Origin: Bufo bufo
Lineage: Eukaryota > Chordata > Amphibia > Anura > Bufonidae
NCBI RefSeq assembly: GCF_905171765.1
Contig: NC_053389.1
Location: forward strand, 782,260,772-782,324,771
Length of the DNA: 64,000 bases
Direction: 5' to 3'
Position 1 is the stretch's first letter, and each line of letters starts with the position of its first letter. Shown here piece after piece: positions 45,767 through 54,265 of the stretch. The translations under genes and the position numbers were made by a program. The notes below the pieces were generated by a model. That model searched no databases and had not been told where the DNA came from. It saw only the letters and a program-made list of their open reading frames with translations.

Positions 45767-45814
45767 AGCGGCGACGGCCGTTGCGCGCGTGGGATCGTGC
45801 TTCCTCTGGCCGCT
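45767..45814 (-). ncRNA. Decayed hammerhead ribozyme (PLE copy 3)
   Basis: Minus strand from 45814. Stem I: AGCGGC (45814-45809) pairs perfectly with GCCGCT (45772-45767). The core is CAGAGGA for CUGANGA (U4 to A). Stem II: GCACG with CGCGC, one mismatch. GCAA for GAAA (A13 to C). Then C-GGCC-G as a minimal stem III, and GTC as the cleavage triplet. The overall layout is the same as at 4864-4907, but with different substitutions. Confidence 0.65.
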
Positions 45815-46247
45815 ATACACGTCATAGCGCAGGCCTTTACTTTATAGGGGCGGAGCTGTGACAGCCGGCACCTTCAGCTACAGCTGTGCGCCGTGGATCT
45901 GTGACGTGAAAACTTTAAAAACATGAACAACAAGGACAAGTGTTAAGGTAAACGCTGTGAAATGTACAAGGGAGGATAATAAAATACAGTTATGCAAATT
46001 ATGATGAGCAAGCGAATTGCTTGATGGCTGCAGACGCATTTACATACAGCGGGGGAATGTGCATGCTATTGCGATTGAGGCACAGTTACATTGTGGCTGA
46101 GAATACATACAGACAATATTGAGACACAGGAGCTCGGGGTCGCATGCGGCTATCCACTCACCTATGAACAGTATCTCATTACAAAAAGACGGACATGTCA
46201 TTTCTGTCATTTAACCCTGCCGCTCCCATGGCTCCAGTCTGCATAAT

Positions 46248-47117
46248 CTACCTTGCCTCCCTCTGCAGGAGCAGGCGATGCCGATCACCCCCCCTGGGGA
46301 TATGTCGGACATGCTCTACTCCAGCAAAGGAGAGGCAACGTGGATGGGCATCGTGGGCGATGCGGATGTGGTTAATCAAACGTGGGCAACCTCTGCCTGA
46401 CCGTATGGACCCAACATGCTCACGGATGCGTTCAAAAAGAGGACGAATCGTTTTGCCAATGTAAAAACGTTTACAGGGGCAAAAGACTACATATACAACA
46501 TAGGGTGTGCGGCAATTGATAAAATCACGTACCACGTGCTTGGTTCCTCCTATCTGTAATCCCTTACTACAGGTGTTAAGTGCACAGAGAGAACAGTGAC
46601 CACATCTATAATTCCCTCTGGGTTTCTTAAGCCAGATCTCTTCTTGGGGCGTATTAAATACACTTCTGACCAGCTTGTCCTTGAGGGTGGGGCACCTTCT
46701 GAATGTGACTATGGGTGGTTGGTTGGCGAAGCTGCTCAGAGAGGGGTCTCCCTTATACAAATCCCAATTCTCATTAATGGCCTGCCTTATTACATCAGCG
46801 GCAGTACTGTACTTAAAAGAAAAGGTGAAGCGCGAGGGTGTGGCATTTCTCTTCCTCTCCATGAGTAGAGAATTGCGGTCAAGTTTGGCAGCCCTACATA
46901 GGGCTGCTGAGACACTTCTCGATGGATAACCCCGGTCCAGCAGTCTATCTCTGAGCTCATTGGCTTGCCTGTGGAACCCTGTCATTAATCCTCCGCAAGC
47001 GGACAAATTGTCCGTACGGAACCGCGCGTTTAACCGATGATGGGTGAAAACTGGTCTGGTGGAGGAGCTAATTAGTCGCCGTGGGCTTGCGATAGCCACT
47101 AGTATGTATAGCGCCAT
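46248..47117 (-). pseudogene. PLE copy 3 thumb, linker and GIY-YIG endonuclease
   Basis: 289-codon frame. It contains LRDRLLDRGYPSRSV (thumb region), a Cys-rich linker with CGHCSLC...NTC (zinc-binding-like, CX2C-type pairs), and the endonuclease with YVVYVVFCPCKRFYIGKT, REHVGSI, CPRLINHIRIAH and GGDRHRLLLQREAR. The frame stops at TAG (46248), exactly where the other copy has the conserved Trp; past the stop the tail GLNDRND is still readable, so this is a nonsense mutation, not the natural end. A frameshift near 47080 separates it from the RT. Confidence 0.87.
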
Positions 47118-47600
47118 CTTTTATAGTGATACATACGTCCAGAAAATCGAGGGACCCACCACCAAAATTTATGGTGAATCTCATATTCATCTGGTTACGT
47201 GTGTTGAGGTAGTCAACAAATGCATGGCAAGACGCTTGGCTCCCCGACCAGACCAGAAAGACATCATCCACATATCTTAAAAACAGATGGATAGACTGCA
47301 GGAAGGGGTTGTCCACCGAGAAGACATATGTCTCTTCAAATACCGCCAGGTACAGGTTGGCAAAAGTGCACGAGACAGGCGTGCCCATTGCCGTACCTAG
47401 CACCTGGCGGTACCACTGACTGTCAAACTGGAAGACGTTATTAGTTAAAACGAGATCCAGTGCTTCATGGATAAAGTTCTTAAACACCACATCCTTATCG
47501 CTTCGACTAAGGACGGAATTGATGGCCCTAAGTCCTAAGTCGTGGGGGATTCTAGTGTATAGACTTTCTACGTCCAAGGACACAAGGCTAAACTCGCTCC
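47068..47600 (-). pseudogene. PLE copy 3 reverse transcriptase, C-terminal palm
   Basis: 171-codon frame from 47583. SLDVESLYTRIPHDLG carries the first catalytic Asp, GTAMGTPVSCTFANLYLAVFEE is the conserved PLE block B2, FLRYVDDVFLVW the YVDD motif, and GSLDFLDVCI the following strand. It ends with SGYRKPTATN, the junction to the thumb. The fingers and all N-terminal sequence are missing through 5' truncation at about 47600. Confidence 0.88.
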
Positions 47601-47700
47601 GTGTTTGGAGTTATTGTCCTGTTGAATAGGAAGTAAGCAGTGTATAATGTGATGAAAAAAAACAAATGAATCAAGCCAGCAAAGAAGGCAATATGTACAT

Positions 47701-48776
47701 TACATTAGTAAGTGCCTGTTATTAACTTTCTCTACATGATAAATGCCGTTTACTGATGTGAGACAACCCTTTAATAAATATTACACAGAATAGGACTCAA
47801 TACTGCACCTCACTAGTTATCTCTTAGTTTTTATACTCACTTAGACACAAGCATTCTTGTTTTATGCTCTAATCTTTTATGCAGCACAATATCAAAAGCT
47901 TTAGAAAAAAATAAGATATAAAACATCCAGCGACCGATCCCAGTCTAGAACTTACCTCCGCATGGAAGTTGATTAAATTACCCCACAATCAACGTGATGC
48001 AAAATGCGGTGGCACTCACCAAGATGATTAAATGAGTTTGACAAGACTGATGCCTCATAAGCCTATGCTGATGTGGTTTTATTCCTTTATTTCATTGAGA
48101 TACACCAGGATAGCATTTGATAGAAAACCTACAAGCATTTTATGGCTTTTGAAGGTTAAATTGAGAGAACTAAAGTTTCCTGGCTCACATACCCTTAAAC
48201 GGGATGCTGTTAAAATCGCTGCATAATTCACTTATTCGGGCAGTCACGGGGCCAAAACTGACCAAATAGCTGAAGTGTGAACTCAGCCTTACAGGTCGAT
48301 GTTAGAGTCAAGAAGAAGTGCACTCCTTTTACACCGTCATCAGCTGATTCCACATAGATGTCTACAGAACCTGTTCTATTAAACGCTTATACAAGTAGAG
48401 CCCCCCGACAGAGTGGAGAGGGTGTCAGCAGTAAGTTTGTGTGGATGTCACTGATTATTTTGCCCTTCCTCTGATCCGTCAGAACATTAACCCCCAAAAA
48501 ACAGATCCTGTCTGTGGAGCATCCGCCTTCACTCGGTCAGCATTTGGTCAGTAATCCATCAGTATTGCTAAAGCCAAAAAACAACAGGAGTGGATCCAAA
48601 ACAGAGATGACACGTGAACGGAATATTTGCATGTCTTCTGTGTTTTCTACCCACTCCTGCTTTTGGCTACCAAATCATAAGCCAATTCTGATGGGACCAT
48701 ACAGGCCTTACAGCTGCTACACAGACAGGATCCATTGTGCGTCTCATTTTTCCTTCCCTCTGACAGATCAGAAGAA
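47701..48776. other. Non-coding
   Basis: No gene or element that I can name. The open frames at 48032-48226 and 48514-48858 have no recognisable domain. Confidence 0.5.
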
Positions 48777-48781
48777 GGGTC

Positions 48782-49271
48782 TGTCACGGAACCATGAACC
48801 AGACGTACAACAAGAGATAAGTGAAAATAAGAAGGCTTTATTGAAAATAAAGCTGTAAAGCAAAAGTCCAAACGGATGGTGAAACCGAGCAGAGTCTTTG
48901 CGAAGCCAGAGGTCAGGAACCAGAAGGGTAGTCAGACGAAGCCAGGATCAGGAACCAGCAGGGTAGTCAGACGAAGCCAGGATCAGGAACCAGCAGGGTA
49001 GTCAGACGAAGCCAGGATCAGGAACCAGCAGGGTAGTCAGACGAAGCCAGGATCAGGAACCAGAAGCAGCAGCAGTCTAGAAGCATGTGAACACAGGAGG
49101 ACCAAGCAAGGAACTGAAGCCACAGACCTCCTATATATATGAGCTAGGCATCCAGCTCCTCCCAGGGGAAGGAGGAGCCGCAGGGTGGAAGGCTACAAGA
49201 AACCCAGAACCCAAGATGGCCGCCAGCACATGTCAAACGAAGGAGAGCAGCAAGCAGGTAAGACCATGACA
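48782..49271 (-). repeat. 3' LTR of chromovirus D
   Basis: 490 bp, TGTCACGG...CATGACA on the plus strand. It contains a 35-bp tandem repeat (GTCAGACGAAGCCAGGATCA, from 48931, about four copies). On the minus strand it has a TATATATA box (first T at 49139) and AATAAA-type polyadenylation sequences near 48840-48850. Confidence 0.95.
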
Positions 49272-49282
49272 GTACCTCCCCC

Positions 49283-52200
49283 TCAAGGGCCCCTCCTCCG
49301 CGGAGCACAAAACGGTTTCTGAGGGAAGCGTGCGTGGAAGGCTCGGAGCAAGGCAGGAGCATGGACATCTGCGGAGGGAACCCAGGAACGCTCCTCTGGA
49401 CCATAACCACGCCAATGGACCAAAAACTGCAACCGACCGCGGACCAGGCGTGAGTCCAGGATATTGCTCACCTCATATTCCTCACGATTGCCCACTTGGA
49501 CCGGACGAGGCCGAGGAACCGAGGAAGTGAAACGATTACACACCAGTGGCTTCAACAGGGAGACATGAAACACGTTGGAGATCCGCATGCCAGGAGGAAG
49601 CGCAAGGGCATAGGCTACCGGGTTTACCCTGCGAAGCACTCGGAAGGGACCAACAAAGCGAGGCGCCAGCTTGGGAGTGGGCACTCGAAGGTTGAGGTTG
49701 CGGGTGGACAACCATACACGGTCTCCGACCTGGTAGGAAGGAGCAGGCGCTCGTCTGCGATCAGCCTGGAGTCTCTGGCGCTGCGCAGAGACCTCAAGGG
49801 ACTTCTGGATCTGTACCCAAGAAGCACGTAGGACGGAAAGGTGATCCTCCACAGCCGGAATATCCTGGGGAGAGAATACCTCCGGTAACACGGCAGGTTG
49901 GAACCCATAATTGGCCATGAAGGGAGACGTCCCAGAGGAAGAGTTCACCGCCGTGTTCCTGGCAAACTCAGCCCAAGGCAGGAGGTCAACCCAATTGTCT
50001 TGGTGATCGGAGACATAGCAACGAAGGAATTGCTCCAAGGCCTGATTGGATCGTTCTGCGGCCCCATTGGACTGAGGGTGGTAGGCCGAGGAGAAGGAGA
50101 GATGAATCCCCAACTGGGAGCAAAAGGCGCGCCAGAAGCTGGACACAAACTGACTCCCCCGATCCGACACAATCTCCTTAGGCAAACCGTGCAACCGGAA
50201 GACCTCCCTGGCAAAAATCGTGGCCAACTCTTGTGCAGAGGGTAACTTCTTGAGAGGAACACAGTGGCACATTTTGGAAAACCGATCCACAATCATGAGA
50301 ATGACCGTATGGCCTCGGGATGCAGGGAGGTCCACAATGAAATCCATCCCCAGGTGTGACCATGGGCGCTCCCCGGTGGCTATGGGTTGCAGAAGGCCCA
50401 ACGGAAGGTGCCGAGGGGACTTACTCTGGGCACAAACGGAGCATGCCGCTACATATGCGGCGATGTCGGAACGTAGGGAAGGCCACCAGAACAGACGTGA
50501 AACAGCCCAGGACAGCTGATTCTTTCCAGGATGCCCCGCGGTCTTGGAGTTATGGTAGGTTCGCAACAACCGAGTGCGCAACTCCTCAGGCACAAAACAT
50601 CTGCCGTTGGGTCTCCCAGAGGGAGCACCAGATTGAGCCGCCAAAATCTGCTCACCCAGGGGAGAGGTCAGGCTGGTGCGAATGGCGGCCAGGATCTGAT
50701 TCGGAGGTATGACCGAAGTCGGAATCGACTCCTCCCTGGACAGCTCGGAGTACTGCCGTGATAAGGCATCCGCCCTGATGTTCTTGGAACCGGGTAGGTA
50801 GGAGACCACGTAATTAAAACGTGACAAGAACAGAGCCCATCTGGCCTGACGTGGTGTCAATCTCTTGGCCTCAGAAAGGTAGGTCAGATTCTTGTGGTCC
50901 TTCAGGATGAGAACCGGAACCACCGAACCCTCGAGCAAGTGCCTCCATTCTTTAAGGGCCTGCACGATGGCCAATAACTCCCTGTCACCAATCTGATAGT
51001 TGCACTCCGCGGAAGACAGTTTCCGGGAGTAAAACCCACAAGGAAGCAGAGGACCCTCTGGTGTTCTACGCTGAGACAGAAGGGCGCCTACTCCCGTCTC
51101 AGACGCGTCCACCTCGAGGACAAAGGGCAACCCAGGGTTGGGATGCGACAGAATCGGAGCCGACACAAAGGCGGACTTTAGGGCCTCAAAAGCTCGGATG
51201 GCCTCGAGCGGCCAGACCTGGGAATTACTGCCCTTCCTGGTCAGATCCGTGAGAGGCTTGGCCAGCATGGAAAAGTCCCTGATGAACTTCCGATAATAAT
51301 TGGCGAAGCCCAAAAAGCGCTGCAGGGAACGAAGACCACTGGGCTGGGGCCACTGTAAGACAGCCGAAACCTTCTCAGGATCCATGGAGAACCCCTCAGC
51401 GGAAATGATGTAACCTAAGAAGGTTACCTGGGATCGGTGAAATTCGCATTTCTCAAGCTTACCGAACAGCTTGTTCTCTCGTAACCGTTGCAACACTCGT
51501 CTGACATCCAGAATGTGGGCCTCCATGGATTCAGAATATACCAAGATGTCATCCAAATAGACTACCACACACTGCTGCAACAGGTCACGGAAAACATCGT
51601 TGATGAATTCCTGAAAGACTGCGGGCGCATTGCACAACCCAAAGGGCATAACCAAGGATTCGTAATGACCGGTCCTGGTGTTAAACGCGGTCTTCCACTC
51701 ATCGCCCGCCTTGATCCTTACCAGGTTATATGCCGCCCCCAGGTCGAGTTTGGTAAAGACCGTGGCCCCTTTAAGGCGATCGAACAGCTCGGAAATCAAG
51801 GGTATCGGGTAAGCGTTCTTGATCGTGATGCGATTGAGACCCCTGTAATCGATGCAAGGCCTCAACTCACCGCCCTTCTTTTTCACAAAGAAAAATCCAG
51901 CCCCTGCCGGGGACGAAGACTTGCGAATGTGTCCGCGTGAAAGCGCCTCCCTCACGTACTCCTCCATGGCCTCATTCTCCGCTACCGACAGTGGATAGAC
52001 TTTGCCACGAGGAGGAACGGCACCAGATTGTAACTCTATGGCACAATCGTATGGGCGGTGCGGAGGTAGGGCAACCGCGCGCACCTTATCGAATACATCC
52101 CGGTACTCCTCGTATTCAGGAGGCAACAGAGAGTCCGAGGAAGTACACAGCAACTTGACAGACCCATGGATGCAACTAGCCCCACACTGCGGTGACCACG

Positions 52201-53614
52201 AGAGGATCTCGACCGATCTCCAATCGAAAGTCGGATTATGCTTCTGGAGCCAGGGGTACCCCAAGACCACCGAGTAGTGTGGAGACGAAATAACCTGGAG
52301 GCAGACCGACTCTCTGTGAACGGCACCAATGGCTATCCCCACTGGAAGGGTCTCATGAGTCACGTGTGGCGGCAGAAGGGGTCTGCCGTCTATCGCCTCA
52401 AGAGCCAGTGGGGAACCTCGAGCCTGCAGAGGAATGGAATTGGCGGCAGCGAACACACTATCAATGAACAAACCACCAGCACCAGAGTCCACCAACGCCT
52501 GGGTCGTCACCGAGCCCCCGACCCAGGAGAGGACAACAGTGATCAGTGGTTTGTCAACACGGGAAACCGGGGACGAGGAGACTCCACCCAAGATCTGCCC
52601 CCGACAGGATCTCAGGTGCGAGCGTTTTCCCGGACGGTTCGGACATGCCAACCGAAAATGCCCACCGAGACCACAGTACATGCATCGGCCCTCGCGTCTC
52701 CGGAGAACCCTCTCCCCCTCGGACAGGCGAGCAAACCCCAGCTGCATGGGTTCACCCCCAGACAAGTCATCCCCAGGAGGCGTGGGAGGAGAGGGAGGCA
52801 CGGGTGGGACAGCAAACGTAGGCACCAATCTGTTAGAAGACCTCCGCAGGTTCTCCTTAAAGGAAGGTCTCTCCCTGAGTCTGGTGTCAATCAAAATCAG
52901 GAAAGAAATAAGAGACTCGAGCTCAACTGGTAGGTCCTTAGCTGCAACCTCATCCTTCAAGGCATCCGAGAGACCATGAGAGAAAGCAGCGACCAGAGCC
53001 TCATTATTCCAGCCCACCTCTGCTGCCAGGGTACGAAACTCAATGGCGTATTCAGCTACGGATCGTGAACCCTGTCTGATGGACATAAGGAGCTTCGCAG
53101 CAGAGGCAGCACGAGCCGGCACATCGAATACCTTCCGAAGAGAAGCAACAAAACCGGAAAACTCGGCAACCACCGGATTGTTGTTCTCCCATAAAGGGCT
53201 GGCCCAGGCCAAGGCCTTGTCCGAGAGCAGCGAGATCAAGAAGCCCACCTTTGATCTCTCAGTAGGAAAGGCATGTGGCAGCAACTCAAAATAAATGCCC
53301 ACCTGGTTAAGGAAACCTCGGCACTGAGTTGGCTCTCCCCCAAAGCGCTGTGGAAGAGGGGCAGAACCGGTCATACCCCGAAACACCGCAGGCGCAACAA
53401 CAGGTGTCGGGGTAGACTCTGGCGCAACAACCGGAGCGGCAGTAGGAGCGAGCCCAGGAGCGACAACCGACCCATCGGCAACGGGAGCGAAATGAGCCGT
53501 GCGTTCAAGCAGGGTTTGCAACGCCACAGCGAACCGACCCAACAGGTGATCCTGCTGATCAAGTCTGGCAACCAGCGTGGGTAGCGAGGATGGCCCTGTA
53601 CCGTCAGAATTCAT
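49283..53614 (-). CDS. Chromovirus D Gag-Pol polyprotein
   Basis: Single frame of 1443 codons. The ATG at 53614 is only 13 nt past the 5' LTR. Gag occupies residues 1-330, with a Pro/Ala-rich segment (50-80), a capsid-like region (95-250) and one CCHC knuckle (311-324). The protease has LVDSGAG (375-380). RT spans about 520-710: RPCIDYRGLNR at 585, catalytic D624, YLDDI at 686-690. RNase H has D836, E879, D906 and D949. Integrase has the HHCC region (about 1021-1061) and the catalytic triad D1091, D1151, E1187. A GPF-type module follows at about 1320, then a chromodomain at 1378-1430 (EVSNILDSR, FLVHWRGYGPEERSWVP). No stop, frameshift or missing catalytic residue is visible. The polyprotein would package RNA, copy it and insert it; the chromodomain probably steers insertion to chromatin marks. 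No envelope gene. Confidence 0.95.
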   Translation of the reverse strand: MNSDGTGPSSLPTLVARLDQQDHLLGRFAVALQTLLERTAHFAPVADGSVVAPGLAPTAAPVVAPESTPTPVVAPAVFRGMTGSAPLPQRFGGEPTQCRGFLNQVGIYFELLPHAFPTERSKVGFLISLLSDKALAWASPLWENNNPVVAEFSGFVASLRKVFDVPARAASAAKLLMSIRQGSRSVAEYAIEFRTLAAEVGWNNEALVAAFSHGLSDALKDEVAAKDLPVELESLISFLILIDTRLRERPSFKENLRRSSNRLVPTFAVPPVPPSPPTPPGDDLSGGEPMQLGFARLSEGERVLRRREGRCMYCGLGGHFRLACPNRPGKRSHLRSCRGQILGGVSSSPVSRVDKPLITVVLSWVGGSVTTQALVDSGAGGLFIDSVFAAANSIPLQARGSPLALEAIDGRPLLPPHVTHETLPVGIAIGAVHRESVCLQVISSPHYSVVLGYPWLQKHNPTFDWRSVEILSWSPQCGASCIHGSVKLLCTSSDSLLPPEYEEYRDVFDKVRAVALPPHRPYDCAIELQSGAVPPRGKVYPLSVAENEAMEEYVREALSRGHIRKSSSPAGAGFFFVKKKGGELRPCIDYRGLNRITIKNAYPIPLISELFDRLKGATVFTKLDLGAAYNLVRIKAGDEWKTAFNTRTGHYESLVMPFGLCNAPAVFQEFINDVFRDLLQQCVVVYLDDILVYSESMEAHILDVRRVLQRLRENKLFGKLEKCEFHRSQVTFLGYIISAEGFSMDPEKVSAVLQWPQPSGLRSLQRFLGFANYYRKFIRDFSMLAKPLTDLTRKGSNSQVWPLEAIRAFEALKSAFVSAPILSHPNPGLPFVLEVDASETGVGALLSQRRTPEGPLLPCGFYSRKLSSAECNYQIGDRELLAIVQALKEWRHLLEGSVVPVLILKDHKNLTYLSEAKRLTPRQARWALFLSRFNYVVSYLPGSKNIRADALSRQYSELSREESIPTSVIPPNQILAAIRTSLTSPLGEQILAAQSGAPSGRPNGRCFVPEELRTRLLRTYHNSKTAGHPGKNQLSWAVSRLFWWPSLRSDIAAYVAACSVCAQSKSPRHLPLGLLQPIATGERPWSHLGMDFIVDLPASRGHTVILMIVDRFSKMCHCVPLKKLPSAQELATIFAREVFRLHGLPKEIVSDRGSQFVSSFWRAFCSQLGIHLSFSSAYHPQSNGAAERSNQALEQFLRCYVSDHQDNWVDLLPWAEFARNTAVNSSSGTSPFMANYGFQPAVLPEVFSPQDIPAVEDHLSVLRASWVQIQKSLEVSAQRQRLQADRRRAPAPSYQVGDRVWLSTRNLNLRVPTPKLAPRFVGPFRVLRRVNPVAYALALPPGMRISNVFHVSLLKPLVCNRFTSSVPRPRPVQVGNREEYEVSNILDSRLVRGRLQFLVHWRGYGPEERSWVPSADVHAPALLRAFHARFPQKPFCAPRRRGP

Positions 53615-53615
53615 G

Positions 53616-53625
53616 GCTTGGTCCT
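53616..53625 (-). other. Self-primed primer-binding site (D)
   Basis: Minus-strand AGGACCAAGC, two bases after the 5' LTR and one base before the gag-pol ATG. It pairs exactly over 10 nt with GCTTGGTCCT on the same strand at 53953-53944, inside the 5' LTR. A TGG-type tRNA site is absent. Confidence 0.7.
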
Positions 53626-53627
53626 AA

Positions 53628-54117
53628 TGTCACGGAACCATGAACCAGACGTACAACAAGAGATAAGTGAAAATAAGAAGGCTTTATTGAAAATAAAGCT
53701 GTAAAGCAAAAGTCCAAACGGATGGTGAAACCGAGCAGAGTCTTTGCGAAGCCAGAGGTCAGGAACCAGAAGGGTAGTCAGACGAAGCCAGGATCAGGAA
53801 CCAGCAGGGTAGTCAGACGAAGCCAGGATCAGGAACCAGCAGGGTAGTCAGACGAAGCCAGGATCAGGAACCAGCAGGGTAGTCAGACGAAGCCAGGATC
53901 AGGAACCAGAAGCAGCAGCAGTGTAGAAGCATGTGAACACAGGAGGACCAAGCAAGGAACTGAAGCCACAGACCTCCTATATATATGAGCTAGGCATCCA
54001 GCTCCTCCCAGGGGAAGGAGGAGCCGCAGGGTGGAAGGCTACAAGAAACCCAGAACCCAAGATGGCCGCCAGCACATGTCAAACGAAGGAGAGCAGCAAG
54101 CAGGTAAGACCATGACA
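53628..54117 (-). repeat. 5' LTR of chromovirus D
   Basis: 490 bp, identical to 48782-49271 except at 53923. The promoter should lie here, with TATATATA starting at 53985 on the minus strand. Confidence 0.95.
53944..53985 (-). promoter_or_regulatory. TATA box and predicted RNA 5' end (D)
   Basis: On the minus strand TATATATA starts at 53985 and GCTTGGTCCT starts 32 bp downstream at 53953. The exact TATA register is ambiguous by 2-4 bp because the box is a TA repeat. The decamer is the complement of the primer site at 53616-53625. Confidence 0.65.
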
Positions 54118-54122
54118 GGGTC

Positions 54123-54265
54123 AAATAAACGATGATGTCAGCCAGGCCGAAAGGCAAAATAGTGGCCCAGTCATGGAGTGGGGAGGGTGGGAACAGCATG
54201 AGGAGACCACAGAGTGGCCCAGGGACATAGTGGTGAGGTGGCAGCAGCATGAGGAGACCACAGAG
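54123..54265. repeat. Minisatellite-like hAT segment
   Basis: Two copies of GCATGAGGAGACCACAGAGT spaced by a GTGGTGAGGTGG-type segment. The same unit recurs at 59258-59380 within hAT element 3. It probably belongs to another copy of that hAT family. Confidence 0.65.

Larger units (their letters stand above)
45474..47600 (-). mobile_element. Penelope-like element copy 3, 5'-truncated
   Basis: 2127 bp on the minus strand, flanked by an exact 14-bp duplication GTGTTTGGAGTTAT (45460-45473, 47601-47614). It contains the C-terminal half of the RT, thumb, Cys-rich linker and GIY-YIG domain, then a non-coding tail with a hammerhead-like structure at 45767-45814 and TGCTCAGCG triplication at about 45580-45610. 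The 5' truncation lies within the RT, as is usual for target-primed insertion. Confidence 0.88.
45140..47700 (-). mobile_element. Tc1-like transposon relic, split by PLE copy 3
   Basis: The pieces 45140-45473 and 47615-47700 form one Tc1-like transposase relic on the minus strand. Its plus strand reads CTCCATCACTCTCCTTCTTGGTCAAATAGG-like text, which I recognise as the complement of a common Tc1-like transposase (HxFQQDNDPKHTS-type family). It is heavily decayed and has no open frame of useful length. It is split by PLE copy 3, with GTGTTTGGAGTTAT at both borders. Confidence 0.65.
48782..54117 (-). mobile_element. Chromovirus D, structurally intact (5336 bp)
   Basis: Complete Ty3/gypsy chromovirus on the minus strand. 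The 490-bp LTRs 48782-49271 and 53628-54117 are collinear and differ at one visible base (C at 49077, G at 53923). The target duplication is GGGTC at 48777-48781 and 54118-54122. A single gag-pol ORF fills almost all the interior. A purine tract (minus strand GAGGGGGAGGTAC) abuts the 3' LTR at 49272-49284. The primer site is of the self-primed type. All this indicates a recent insertion. Confidence 0.96.

Noticed and set aside
48514..48858. 114-codon ORF upstream of chromovirus D
   Set aside because: It runs into the LTR of D at 48782, so it is a chance fusion frame.
52238..52979. Several 180-230-codon plus-strand ORFs across 49283-53614
   Set aside because: They are antisense shadows of the intact chromovirus D gag-pol frame.
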